A stretch of DNA of 60,430 nucleotides from Conoideocrella luteorostrata (taxonomy: Eukaryota; Ascomycota; Sordariomycetes; Hypocreales; Clavicipitaceae): assembly GCA_032433595.1 (NCBI GenBank), contig JASWJB010000273.1, positions 1-60,430 of the forward strand, written 5' to 3'. Both the position numbers and the translations under genes were made by a program. Shown in pieces: positions 37,300-48,071 of the stretch (the stretch's first letter is position 1; every line of letters begins with the position of its first letter). The notes beneath the pieces are model-generated. The model saw nothing but the letters and a program-made list of their open reading frames with translations. It was not told where the DNA came from and made no database searches.

Positions 37300-39120
37300 T
37301 CAAGCACGCGGAGCAAAGGCCACCTCGGGGGGCAATCGAAAGGTTGCGCAGAACATCCTCTTGGCGGGGGCGACATCCCTAACCTCGTGGATGGTCACCT
37401 GTCCTTCCCTTTCCACATCTCCCGGCTTGAGCTGGACACCAATCTCGCTATGGATGCGCTGGCAGATATCGTCCAAGGGAGTTGCATCGTCGGCCTTAAC
37501 GGCAAAGCAGTGTGCATGGACCAGCGGCAACTTCGTGTCAGTATGTGGCGCAAAAAGCTTCTCGTGGCCGCAGTACAAGCCTTTGAAGTTGTGGAGGAAC
37601 TCGAGAGCCGATGCCGGCAGGTTCATAACGTAGTGAGAGACGATGGGAGGCACGGGGACGCGAACCGGCTCGGGCCGTTTCTCAGGCGGTGTACTGCGAG
37701 ATACTTTGGCGGGCTTGACGATGGCAAACTCCCCTCGCTGGGAGGCTTCCAGGACGAGGTCGGCTGCCTGCTTGATGAAGTCGTGTCCGTCTTGGTTGAA
37801 AGGTTTGACGAACTCGGTGACCTTGGAGAGNNNNNNNNNNTTTTTTTTTTTTTTTGTGGTTTTGGAAAGATTTTCATCCTTTCTGGTTTCCCCCAAACAC
37901 CCATTTACAATACTATGAGGAAGTGGATGGTTGGTTTCCTTTGTTTACTGACCTTGTTCCGCTTGACAATCTCATTGAGATACTTATAACTCTCAGGATT
38001 TTTGTCGTTTGCCCACACAAATACACCCTTCTTTCCAGCCGGGGCAGCAAAGGGCCCAATGCCAGCCATGACATCAACAACCACCTCCCCGGGTTTGAAC
38101 ATGGCGCATATTCGTTGGTGCTCCGTGCCGAGTTTGGTGTTCCAGTACACCTTGGAGTAATCAAAGTTGAAGATGCATCCCGCCTCGCTCACCTCCACGA
38201 GCATGTCGTCCGGCCCAGCGAGCACTTCGTAGGTAAAAGTGCGGAACTCGCTTTCTGTGCCAACATTGTCTGTCTTGTTGATGACGGTGCGGATATTGGG
38301 ATTCTTGTCGAGGATGACTTGGGCAATCACGTATTTGTAGGGGAGATACTGTCCTCTGATGTTTAAATGGGCTGTTTGTTGCACGGGAGGTAAGCATCAG
38401 AACTGTAGTTTCCAGAAGAGCTGGCTATGATCATATTTTCACTAGGGAGGCAAAACTTACCGACGTGTCCGGCAGTGTTGAAGCCCACGGGGATTTCGCC
38501 AAGCAGGTCCTCCGGAAGAATGGATCTCATCACATCAACTACGCATATACATATACAGCATTAGCAACCAGGCTTCTTGTAAAGCGTCATGACGGTTAGG
38601 ATACATACGATAGCTCCACATGTCATATCCAATAGTCACATCAAACGGGACGATATTCAAATCCCCAGACTTTGCCGCCTCTTGCAGCGCAGAGCTCCAT
38701 GTCTCGGGAGCTATTTATTCCCCATAACCAGTTAACCGTCAGTATCGCATCTTCTATCACACATATTGAATACGTAGTAATGAAAAGGGGAAAAAAGAGA
38801 GAGAGAGAGAAAGAGTGAGAGTGAGAGAGAAACGTCTATTGGGGAGCCACAAGGCAAGACATACCAGCAGCCTTCACTTCAGGCTTCAGAATAAGACATT
38901 TTTTGCCCTGCGCCGCCAATGCGCCATCCGGATCCGCGGCAATCGGATCAAACTTATCCAGCAGGAACACCTCCCTCGTCTTCTCCAGCTGCTTCCTGTA
39001 CTTGGAGATGAGCTTGTTCTCGCGCACACAAGCGGCGCTCGTGGGGAGCGAGCGTGAGAATAAAGCTCTGTCAAGGGTTTTGAGGGCCCTGGCGGCGGCT
39101 GGGGCGCGGAACAGGTTCAT
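37300..39120 (-). CDS. TRM5: tRNA (guanine-37-N1)-methyltransferase Trm5
   Basis: Five exons: 38865-39120, 38609-38710, 38461-38538, 37953-38371 and 37300-37821. The introns are 154, 70, 89 and 131 nt (the last counts the Ns), and all joins keep frame. The product has 458 residues. Trm5 makes m1G37 next to the anticodon and prevents frameshifting. Seen in order: an Arg/Ala-rich start ([20 protein letters not shown]) that could direct part of the protein to mitochondria, as known for fungal Trm5; the Trm5 motif [20 protein letters not shown]; the SAM-binding Rossmann motif [15 protein letters not shown]; and [10 protein letters not shown], matching the family NLP motif. The N gap lies wholly inside intron 4, whose acceptor (CTCTCCAAG) directly abuts it, so the coding sequence is complete. 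It is divergent from the AlkB-type gene. Confidence 0.95.
37831..37853. other. Assembly gap (10 N) followed by a 13-nt poly-T
   Basis: Ten Ns at 37831-37840 are directly followed by a T run to 37853. Ten is a placeholder length, so the true size of this TRM5 intron is unknown. The homopolymer is the likely reason assembly stopped. Confidence 0.95.
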
Positions 39121-39699
39121 TTCTAGTTCGGATCCTTTGCTCTATACATATATATATTGATGATGGGTTAGCTTGCTTGCCCGCGCTGAAATTGTGAAAA
39201 AAAAAAAAAAAAAAAAATTAGACGCGGCTTGCAGTGGAAGACGAAAGTGAGGTGAAAATGAAAGATGTTATGATGACTAACCTCCATTGTATAATGGAGC
39301 CGTTAAATTCGCCTGGTTTGTGAGGAATCCGCCTCTCTCGCCAGTCGTTTTTAATTTCAACTCGCTGTCTCACCCCTAAAAAAAATAGACCCTGAACTGA
39401 GGAGCAAGGCTGAAGTGGAAAATTTGGCGGTTAACAGAGTGGGGACAGTTTGATCCACAGCCCAGAGTCCGCAGGAGTTGAATGAATGGCAAGGCTGTGT
39501 GTGTACGGAGTAGTCTGTGATGTCACCACTTACATAGTTTCAAGCTGTCGAGCCGCAAGCTTCAATTGCATTCTAGCGTTAGCCAATGCGGAGCATATGC
39601 GGCGTCTGTCTCGCTTCTAGCTCATTTACCGAATAAAAATATCCATCTCCCGCAATATAGACACTATTTAACCGGTGGTTATTCACTCCAAGTCGAAAA
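39121..39699. promoter_or_regulatory. Divergent promoter between TRM5 and the AlkB-type gene
   Basis: The 579 bp between two start codons that point away from each other must contain both promoters. It has a 21-nt poly-A tract (39197-39217), which is poly-T on the TRM5 strand and may exclude nucleosomes, and one TACGGAGTA half-site near 39506. No specific factor site is claimed. Confidence 0.5.
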
Positions 39700-40857
39700 A
39701 TGTCATCGAAGCGTACCCTAGACGCGTTCTTCACATCGTCGCCAAAGCGAAAACGGACCGAAGGAAATGTCGCGGATCAAGAACATGTAAGCTACCAGTC
39801 CGGCCTCAAACCAGTATGCTAGCACCCGTCTGATAACCTTTCACCACAGGCAGGCAAATCGGAGCACCAAGCGTACCCCTATCCCATCTCCGACCTACCT
39901 GCCTCACTGAGCAAGGACGTAGCTTCACTCCCTGCCCGGCAGCCCCGAGAAATCAACGACCAGCCGGACCTGGACCTGCTCTATTTTGAACCATACATCC
40001 CACAATACATGTGCAAAGAGCTGTTTCAGTTTCTGCGCTCCGAACTGCCGTTTTATAGGGTGGAGTATGATATCAAACGCGGTGGAATACAGACACACAT
40101 CAAGACGCCTAGGTGAATATTGCAGCCCTCGTGGCACTGATCGCCATGAATGCCACATGCGTATAGGTTCCATACTAATCAAAGCGTCGTATAAAAATAA
40201 AAAAGATGGACAACCGTATTCGGCCTAGACGACACGTCGTACTTTAGCCATGACGGGACCATCACCGACAAGCTTTCCAGCATGAGAGCAAACGATAAAC
40301 GCTACGACCGGTATCCGCCCCGCCCAATACCCAAATGCTTGGACGACCTCCGTCAGTCCACCGAAGCGGCCACCGGCTGTGTCTTCAACTTCTGCCTTGT
40401 CAACTACTACGCCTCTGGCGCAGATAGCATCTCCTTCCACAGCGATGATGAGAGGTTCCTAGGCACAGACCCTGCCATTGCGTCCTTCTCGCTAGGTGCA
40501 AGGCGGGACTTTCTCATGAAGCATAAGCCGCCGCTGGGTGGGCAGGGGCAGGCAAAAGAGGGAAAGACTTTAAAACTGCCCCTCGGGAGCGGCGACATGG
40601 TTCTCATGAAGGGCAGGACGCAGTCGAACTGGTTGCATTCGATCCCGAAACGAACAGGGAAGAATCAAGATGACGGGGGGCGCATCAATATTACATTTCG
40701 GAGGGCCATGGTCAAGGATGGAACGGAGAACTATTACAACTACAATGTGGGGACGGGGCCTGCATATCGATGGGATAAGCAGACACGGGAAATGGTCTTG
40801 TGTAAAACAAACACAGGGAGTAAAGGCAGTGATGGCAAACAAGCTGAAACTGCATAA
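39700..40857 (+). CDS. AlkB-type Fe(II)/2-oxoglutarate dioxygenase (ALKBH2/3-like) with N-terminal PIP-like motif
   Basis: Exons 39700-39786, 39850-40112 and 40206-40857, with introns of 63 and 93 nt (phases 0 and 2), give 333 residues. The fold matches DNA/RNA demethylases that remove 1-methyladenine and 3-methylcytosine. The iron ligands are H195 and D197 (SFHSDDE) and H261 (WLHSIPK). R276 and R282 in RINITFR bind 2-oxoglutarate and substrate. NYYASGADSISFHSDDE is typical of ALKBH2/3. Residues 4-11 (KRTLDAFF) resemble a PCNA-interacting box with Lys in place of Gln, and PKRKR after it looks like a nuclear signal. The gene starts 579 bp from TRM5 and ends 108 bp from the end of the convergent NUS1. 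The second acceptor (AAAAAAG) was chosen because only it restores TTVFGLDDTSYFS. Confidence 0.93.
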
Positions 40858-40965
40858 ATTCCTCTATTTTAGAACAAAATGTCTCCTTGGAAAGTACATG
40901 GTTTTCTATGGATACAAAACACACATCTGTGATGTGACAACGATGGGGACCATCAGCTATCTTGT

Positions 40966-42093
40966 TTATTTGCCATGGCGCATCTGGGCCTTGCCATACT
41001 TCCGAAGAGCCTTCAAAAATACCTGGTACCCGAATCCTTCGTTGTCCTGGAGGCAGAAGATCTCGGTCAGGCGGATCTGCCAAGGAGGATACCCAGAAAG
41101 CTCCACATTGGGGCTGAAGAGAATCAATAGATCTGGCTCAGGCATGATACCCTCCGAGAGCTCTGCGTCTACCAATTCCATGGAGATATCTCGCGGAGAG
41201 ATCTTTCCTCTCTGCGACATTTCTGCCAAAGTTCTGGTCAGGTCGACGATTGATTCTCTGCCGTCCTGCGCAGATATGAGATGCAGTTTGAGGTGGCCGT
41301 GCTTGTTGCCGGCAAGAGCGGGAGAAGAGCAGGCGTCCTTGTTGGGAGAGGTGAGAGACAGGCTGGGGTGTTGGCCAGCAAAGTAAAATGTGAACTTCTG
41401 CATGACGGCCTCGTAAACTCGTGGCATGTGCTTCTTTAGAATACCTAGTTTTGACACAGTTAGCTATTGAGACTGTTCAAACAGTTGGGTGAGACCAAGG
41501 CTTGGGGACAAGGGCTGCATACCTGACTTCTCATAAATCGAGAGCATGGGAATATCGGCGCTCGCGCACCAGGCGGCCAGCTCGGCAGCTTCCTCGATCA
41601 GGCGATCAAGGTCGGCCTTTGCCCGCTGGTTCTCCTCGGCTTTCAAAATGGCACTCAGATGGTTCGGCTTCCGACCCAATGCTACTACATCGCGACGAAT
41701 GTACTCGGGCGTGCTGTGGTGGTAGTACAGAACAGACGAGGTTTGGTAGCTGACGATGTGGATAGCCTGACGGATGCGAATGTACAGGGAGAACAAGCCG
41801 TGCAAGATAGCGAACACAAACACGTGCAGCTGATTCTTGAGGAACTTTCGAACGCCGAGCCTAGATCGGCGCGGCGATTTGCTTTTCGACGCTGCGACAG
41901 TCGGGATTTCGTTCGGATTTGGTAGATGCGCCTACATTACTGAAGGTGAGCAATGGTGGATTTGCCAATGCGAGCAACAAAACCTGAGCTGGCCTACCTT
42001 TAGAAGCCGATCCCTCTCTCTCTGGCTCAATAGCTTGTGGTGCGACAGGTCGTCGGCTCGATAGGCCTCGCGACCTTTGGAAGTAATGGGCAT
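40966..42093 (-). CDS. NUS1: Nus1, non-catalytic subunit of dehydrodolichyl diphosphate synthase
   Basis: Exons 41998-42093, 41523-41931 and 40966-41444, with introns of 66 and 78 nt (phases 0 and 1; the second has a GCTAACTG branch point), give 327 residues. With the catalytic cis-prenyltransferase Rer2/Srt1 it makes the polyprenol for dolichol in the ER. A hydrophobic segment (about 66-85, HVFVFAILHGLFSLYIR) is the ER membrane anchor. RRDVVALGRKPNHLSAIL and the partial cis-prenyltransferase fold follow. The tail KYGKAQMRHGK ends in RHGK, the RxG motif that NgBR/Nus1 proteins contribute to the partner's active site. The match of this very C-terminus to known Nus1 proteins makes the call firm. 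Confidence 0.93.
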
Positions 42094-43197
42094 ATTGGCT
42101 GTGTGGCGACGGCGTCGGTCTGGAGAGCTGGAGGAAGTAATTAAGGATATGAATTAAAACAAAAGAAAAGGAAAAAAAAAGTCGGGCTGAAGCCAGAGAC
42201 GCTGCGCCGAACGGTAACAGCTTGGTAGCAGGAACGAAAGGACGGGGAAGGAGAAATGAAAGTGCAGAAATATGAACGAAAGGAAGTGGGCGACTATGAG
42301 ATGTAGAGAGCACGACGCGGCAGCATGGCGATCAAGATAATGGCCAAGGTTGACGTTGTCGGCCGGAGAGGATAATCGGACAAGGAGGGCGAGCTAATTA
42401 CGTCGCCGCGAAGGCTTGTGAAGCTGGCTTGTGGCTTGTGGCTTGGCGTCGCAACCAAGATGGAGCGCGGAGTTCGTGGGTACTTGCAACATTATGCCAC
42501 GGCGCAACTTGGCACCGAACAATCTAAGTAGGACACCGCGCGTTGCACCTAGATATGAAGTGCTGAGTGATGTGTACTCATCAACATGGGGCGCAGTGCA
42601 CTTCAGTCGATCTCTTGTGGCTAGATATTTTAATCTTCGGGCAGTGAGTGGCCCCTTGCAGGGCAAATCCGGACAGCTCACTTCAGGAGCTGTGGTAACA
42701 GTCGCTTCCTCGTAATGACGCCAAGTGGTCCGAACGAAGGTCAACCAACTACTACAGTATAACTGAATCATTATCCTTGTGGAAGTTGTTAATGGCCAAG
42801 GGCAGAGAAAGCTTCGGATCCGTTATCAGTGAATTATACCCGGGTTTTGAGTGTCGCACTCCGAACCTATTGTATCCATGCATTGAGAGTCTGGTGGCGC
42901 AGCCTGCGGTTTCGGCGGGGCTACGTGGCTCAGCTCAGTGGCTCTTCAAGGCTCGTTTGCAGTCTCACAGTGGGATATTCAGTTGATCTCAGTAGACCTT
43001 GCGAATCGAGGCCGCTTGGATTGGTGGACCTTCGAGGGCAGCGACACAATCGCATGACGACAACACCACGACGCTTCACCGTCATCTAGCCCGGCGCATA
43101 CCCCTCCAGCAACAACCGGGCCTGGCGCGACACGAGCCTCAATAGCCGCCGTTACAGGCTGTTATACTCATGTAGTCGCCACGGCGCCATTTGCAGT
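42094..43197. promoter_or_regulatory. Divergent promoter region between NUS1 and SEC10
   Basis: 1.1 kb between divergent start codons. No further gene is recognised. The small ORFs (for example 42431-42715 +) lack motifs. Confidence 0.45.
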
Positions 43198-45842
43198 ATG
43201 TCCCGCTCTCCGACTATGGAGCGGAATAGTACCGGCTATCCCAAAAGCATCTACCCAAAGGGACCGAGTTTCACCTTGGAGAACTTCTCCAACAAAGACT
43301 TCATTGTCCGCGACTTTGTCGACAGTCTAGCCGATAGCGCCATACCTATTAATCGACGTTCGGGACCGGCGCCCGCCGCGTTTGATCCCAAGCCGTTGAT
43401 CCGCACCTTTGAAAGTACGATGTCACTGCTGCTGCTGCTGCTGCCCTTGTCCTTCGTCATGCAATGCCAACTAATCATGATGTGCCCCAATTAGATGCCT
43501 TATCCCAGTTGGCTCTGCTCGGAGACGAGCTGCAGGAAAAGGAATCCGAGCTGCTTTCGCAAGTTCGCCGCGCCGAAATCCAACATGACCAGACCCTCGA
43601 CAGACTCGGTCGCAAGCTCGACCAGACCATGAGCTCGTTCGAAGCACTCGACGGCTCATTAGGTCAAAACAATCCGGTCAATGTCGTAGAGACCGGCGGC
43701 AGGTCCGACGGCGGGGGCAACGTAGCAGTTCAAATTGGTGAGAAGTTGGAGGAGCTCGATCGCAAGCGACGACGAGCACAGGATGCCATGTTCTTGATCC
43801 AATGCTGGACGGAGCTGAGCGAATCAGGCGTTCTCTCTTTTCTGGAGGATATTCGACTGCAGGGTGGAGCTGAAAACAAAATCAGATGTGCCGTCATTGC
43901 CCGCCAATTGATGAGAATGAGCCAGCAGCTTGACCCTGCTTCATGGAGCAATGCTAATGGCTTGCGAAATAGCTTTACGCCCAGTGGACAAAACGGCAAT
44001 ACTAAAACACACAATACACGAGAAATTCTTGAGAAGTTCTGTGAATCGTTGGAACAGGACCTGCTGGAGCAATTCAACAACAGCTACAGGCTGCAAAACT
44101 TTGATGACATGATGGAGTGCTCCAAGGTCTTGCAAGACTTTAGCGGTGGAGCCAGCGTTATTGCCATCTTTGTTAACCAGCACCAATTCTTCATCGACCG
44201 TGACCAGCTGAACGATGAAGCAATTGCCGATGGCGAGACGTGGGAAATTCTCGCGGACCCCGACTCTGATCCCCCAGGTGTCGACCCCGGATTGCAATCC
44301 CTGGTTGACGAGGTTAAGATTGTCATGCAAGAAGAATCATTCATCATTAAGCGCGCGTTTCCCTATTATGAAACCGTCCTCACCAAATTTATCCAAAGAG
44401 TTTTCCAACAGTCCATCCAGCAGCGTCTTGAAAAAGTTCTCGACAAGGCCGAGACCGTCTCGACGCTGGCATTTTTAAGATCGTTACACTCTTCACGGAG
44501 CTATATCAGCTCACTGATCGAGGACCTGAAGACACACGGCCTCACGGAGCATCCCGACCCATGCTCTGGTCAGATTGCGCAGACACTAGAACAGCAGATG
44601 GATGAGCTGTTTATCCCATATCTTGTCGGTAGCTCATATATTGAGCGGGAGAGGAAGAGCCTTGAGGAACTGTACAGCTCGCTGCTGTTCAAGTTTACAA
44701 TGTATCATTCGCGAAAGAAGAAGGCACCGCAGGGATTCATGGCCTCATTGGCTCAGCAGGGTACGCAGTTCATGGCCTCTGCAAAGGATGCATACCTAGA
44801 ACGATTGGATTCCTCAGATCTCACGCCAACACAGAAGAGAATGATGTTGCGAGTTGCCGGTATTAAGGATAAGGAGAATAAAAACGAGATCGAAGTCTCC
44901 GAGGAAGACGGCGGGCTGAGCGTCTCCAATGCCAAGCGGATGCTCAAGTGGCTGGCCGAGAGTGTCCAGCGAACACTGGAGCTTGGATCGCAAGCCGAGA
45001 CGCCCAAAGATGTCAGCACCTTGCTGCAGCTACTACTTAGCAACATGGGCCAAGTCTATGCTCAGACGGCTCTGGATGCCGCCCACACGGAAGCCACCAT
45101 GGTGGAAAACTCAAAGGTAGAACCGGATCTCTCATTCCTGCCCACCATTCGGCCAGCCGTAACAATCTCCGCCATCATGGACCGGTTCATCGCCGTCGTT
45201 CTCATCCGCCTAGCCGAATCCAACACGACAGTCAGAAAAAGCATGGAAGCGCAGAGAAACATGGCCATTGACGCCATCGAGAAGAAGACCAACGCTGTCA
45301 TTAAAATCACCATCGACGTTATCACCAACTGGATCACAAAGTCCCTCAGCAACCAGAAGAAGCAGGACTTCCGGCCTAAAGGCGTCGAACTGGAATCCCT
45401 GCAAACGCCTACATGCCTCAACATTTGCAAATTTCTTGTCCGGGCCTCTAAGGAAGCCGGCCGGGCCATTGACGGCCTGAATGCTGAGAAATTCTCGAGC
45501 GAGCTTGCCCTCTCCATCCATCAGCTTCTGTTTGACCACTTCAAGAAGTTCCAGGTCAATGCCACGGGTGGCCTGATGGTCACGCAAGATATTGCCAAGT
45601 ACGTTTCCGTTATGCGCGACTGGCCACTTGCCAAGGACGTGTCGGTCATGGTCGAGCTTCTTACGGAGATTGGCTCCCTCTTTATTGTTGGTCCGGAGGC
45701 GCTGAGGGAGAAGGCGAGGACGTTGGCGCCGGGGCAGAGTGGAGGGAGGGGAAAGCTGTATAAGGGTGATTTCAGGGCATTTGTGCAGAAGAGGGATGAT
45801 GCGGGCTCGGTGGGAATACAGAGCATATTGGCGGGTCTTTGA
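43198..45842 (+). CDS. SEC10: Exocyst complex component Sec10
   Basis: Exons 43198-43414 and 43495-45842 are joined in phase 1 across an 80-nt intron (GTACGA donor, CAACTAATC branch point, ATTAG acceptor) to give 854 residues, the usual length. Sec10 is a subunit of the eight-part exocyst that tethers secretory vesicles at growth sites. The fungal N-terminus GPSFTLENFSNKDFIVRDFV and DPKPLIRTFE are clear. A heptad-rich coiled coil (about 75-150) with KLEELDRKRRRAQDAMFLIQ follows, then the long helical-rod region to the end. The intron contains a CTG run (about 43428-43442). A start five codons later (MERNST) is possible. Confidence 0.95.
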
Positions 45843-46066
45843 TTTTATGGACGGGAGTTATTGAATGAATAAGCCTATCTATACGTATTCTGCTCCGTAG
45901 TCGGGGGGCGTTGTTGTTATGAGTGAAATGGCCAAAACATTGACTTGCATCCACTTTTCAGTCATCATCACCATCGTGCTGCATCATGCCATCCTGTTCT
46001 TGTGGTGTCTCTAATTCTTTGTCGTCTTTTCTGTACAGTGTATAAATACTCTATTCATCTTGGTCA
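45843..46066. other. Short convergent spacer SEC10/DUS4
   Basis: The 224 bp between two stop codons facing each other serve as the 3' UTR and terminator for both genes. No discrete terminator motif is claimed. Confidence 0.6.
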
Positions 46067-47579
46067 TCACAAGTCTCTTCGCATGCCCCCTACCCTACCA
46101 GTATGCTCCTCCACCTTGCGATCCAAAAAATCCACCAGGTCGACCATATTCCCCAGCGCATTCAGCTCAGCCCTCTCCCTTTTCGACAGCAAGGCGCTCT
46201 TGTTGGGGCCCATCCCCGGCCCCGTCATCTCTTGTATGTGATGCAAGGCGAGCTTGTACGGCAATGGCGCCCTCGCGATTCTGCACATGAGCATCTCTAC
46301 GGCCTCCCACGGACAGGACGAATAGCCGGCGTAGAGAGCTGGGTTGGCGAGAAGACCGCGCGCGGACATGAAGCCCGAGAGGTGGGTGGTGCTGGGTTTG
46401 GGTTTGGGTGATGGGGGGGACGAGGAGGAGTCGTCTTTGGTGGTGAATGTAGAGGAGGGGTTAGTATCTCGAATAGGGAGGGCGGCTAGGTCAAAGACAT
46501 CTCCGGACAGGAGAATCGGCAGGGTCCCCGAATATTTCTGCGTCAGGATGTCCAGGGATTCCGTGAAGATGGGTGTTGTGGAGGGCGTGTATCGCGTCCG
46601 GGGGTGGATGGTGATCCAGTCGACGTTTCTGGCCTGGGCGTGTCCTATCACCGTGTCCAGGTAGTCTATTGTCCTCCTGGTGATTTTCTCTCCATGTTAG
46701 AAGCCGGAGAAGCGGCACTCGTATTAGAGATGCATCATGCATCATGCATGGGAGGGGGAGCTAACACCATACCTCAAGTCATCATGCACCCGAATCTTGA
46801 CACTCACACTCCTTCCCCTTGCGCTCTCCACATCCTCCTCCAGGCGAACTGCCCATCCGTCCCGCCCCAGTCTGGCTCGCGTCTCAACAACCATGTCACG
46901 AACGAGTTCACGTCGGTCCATGAGCGCCGCGCCCAGCGTCTCCGCGCAGGCCCACGACTGGGGACACCCGCAGTTCAGATCCACGCCTGCCACGAACGGC
47001 GCCGCCAGCGACGCCGCGCGCGCGAGCTCCTGGGGGATGTTGGCGCCGAACTGCAGAATCGTAGGCGGCTGCGGCTGTGTCGTTGATATAGTGAGATCTT
47101 GGATGGGAAGCCACACCCCCCGGGCGAGTTAGCTTCTTAGAAAGGGTCTGCAGTAGAGTCGGACGGGAAACCGGGGGGGATGCGTACCGCTGTCGCGAGC
47201 GAATTCGTTGCGGTTGAACTCCTTGGCCAGGATCATGGGCGTCCAGCAGAGATCGGTGCCGTACTGGTGCACTGTCTGGCGGAAGGCGAGCTGAACGAAC
47301 CAGCGGCGCTGTTCATCAGTTTTACTGATGCGGACGGGAAGATGGGAATCAAGTGAGGCTGTGGGCGTGGGCGTACTTTGCTGTAGCGCACCATGGGGGC
47401 ACATGCGTATAGAAACTTGTCTTGCTTTTGACAGGTGTCGAATATTTTGAGGGGACTGGCTCATCCGTCGTACGTTGTTAGTCGGCGCTTTGTTCGGATG
47501 GGGATGGGATGGGAGGTCGTGCGTGGTGAGGAACTCACTGGGGCGTTGGGCCCAGAGGGCTATCGCCTTTGACGGCCAT
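46067..47579 (-). CDS. DUS4: tRNA-dihydrouridine synthase Dus4 (positions 20a/20b)
   Basis: Five exons: 47539-47579, 47377-47455, 47188-47290, 46773-47097 and 46067-46676. The four introns of 83-96 nt each keep frame, and the product has 385 residues. It is an FMN enzyme that reduces uridine to dihydrouridine in the tRNA D-loop. The N-terminus MAVKGDSPLGPTP is typical. ACAPMVRYSK and TPMILAKEF are flavin-barrel motifs. VDLNCGCPQSWA carries the catalytic Cys in the form specific to Dus4 (other Dus proteins read NLGCPQ). KIRVHDDLRRTIDY and WITIHPRTR are the phosphate and tRNA-contact motifs. An unusual Ser/Pro insert (about 270-300, SSSSPPSPKPKPSTTH) sits just before GFMSARGLL. The second Dus4-side intron contains repeated ATGCATC. 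Confidence 0.93.
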
Positions 47580-48071
47580 GTCGTGGCTTCTGTTTGTCTA
47601 TGAGACTTCAATGAACGGAACGGAAGAGAATGACTGGGTAGTGCTGGGTCGTGAGATTGAAAATGAGATGGATGGTGTTGATGAAGTCTCTTTTCGGATG
47701 AGTTTTAACTAACTAACTAGCTAACTAGCTAACATTTAACATGAGTGGCCGGCGGGTGGCGCTAAGGCGGGACCGGCCGGAGCCTGTACACTGCAACTGT
47801 AATGTACGACTTGACTGGTTTGGCAGTGTTGACTGTTCACCTCCGGTCACAATATGGCAAAAAGCACGCAGTGGCAGAGATAAATTTACTGAACGATTCG
47901 TTGGTCCAAGACATTTCCAAATGTAAAATGCCAATAACTAAATTGCAATTTGAGTTGCTCCATCTATCAATGCTAGCGCTCATGCATCGCTGTCTCCCGG
48001 TTAAAATATTATGTAAATGCAAAACGTATACATCACAAACAATCACACATCTCTGAGCACTTTCACTGCAC
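47580..48071. other. Promoter of DUS4 / 3' flank of RBR gene
   Basis: About 490 bp. It holds a TAACTAACTAGCTAAC-type repeat near 47705-47730. No gene is seen. Confidence 0.5.
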
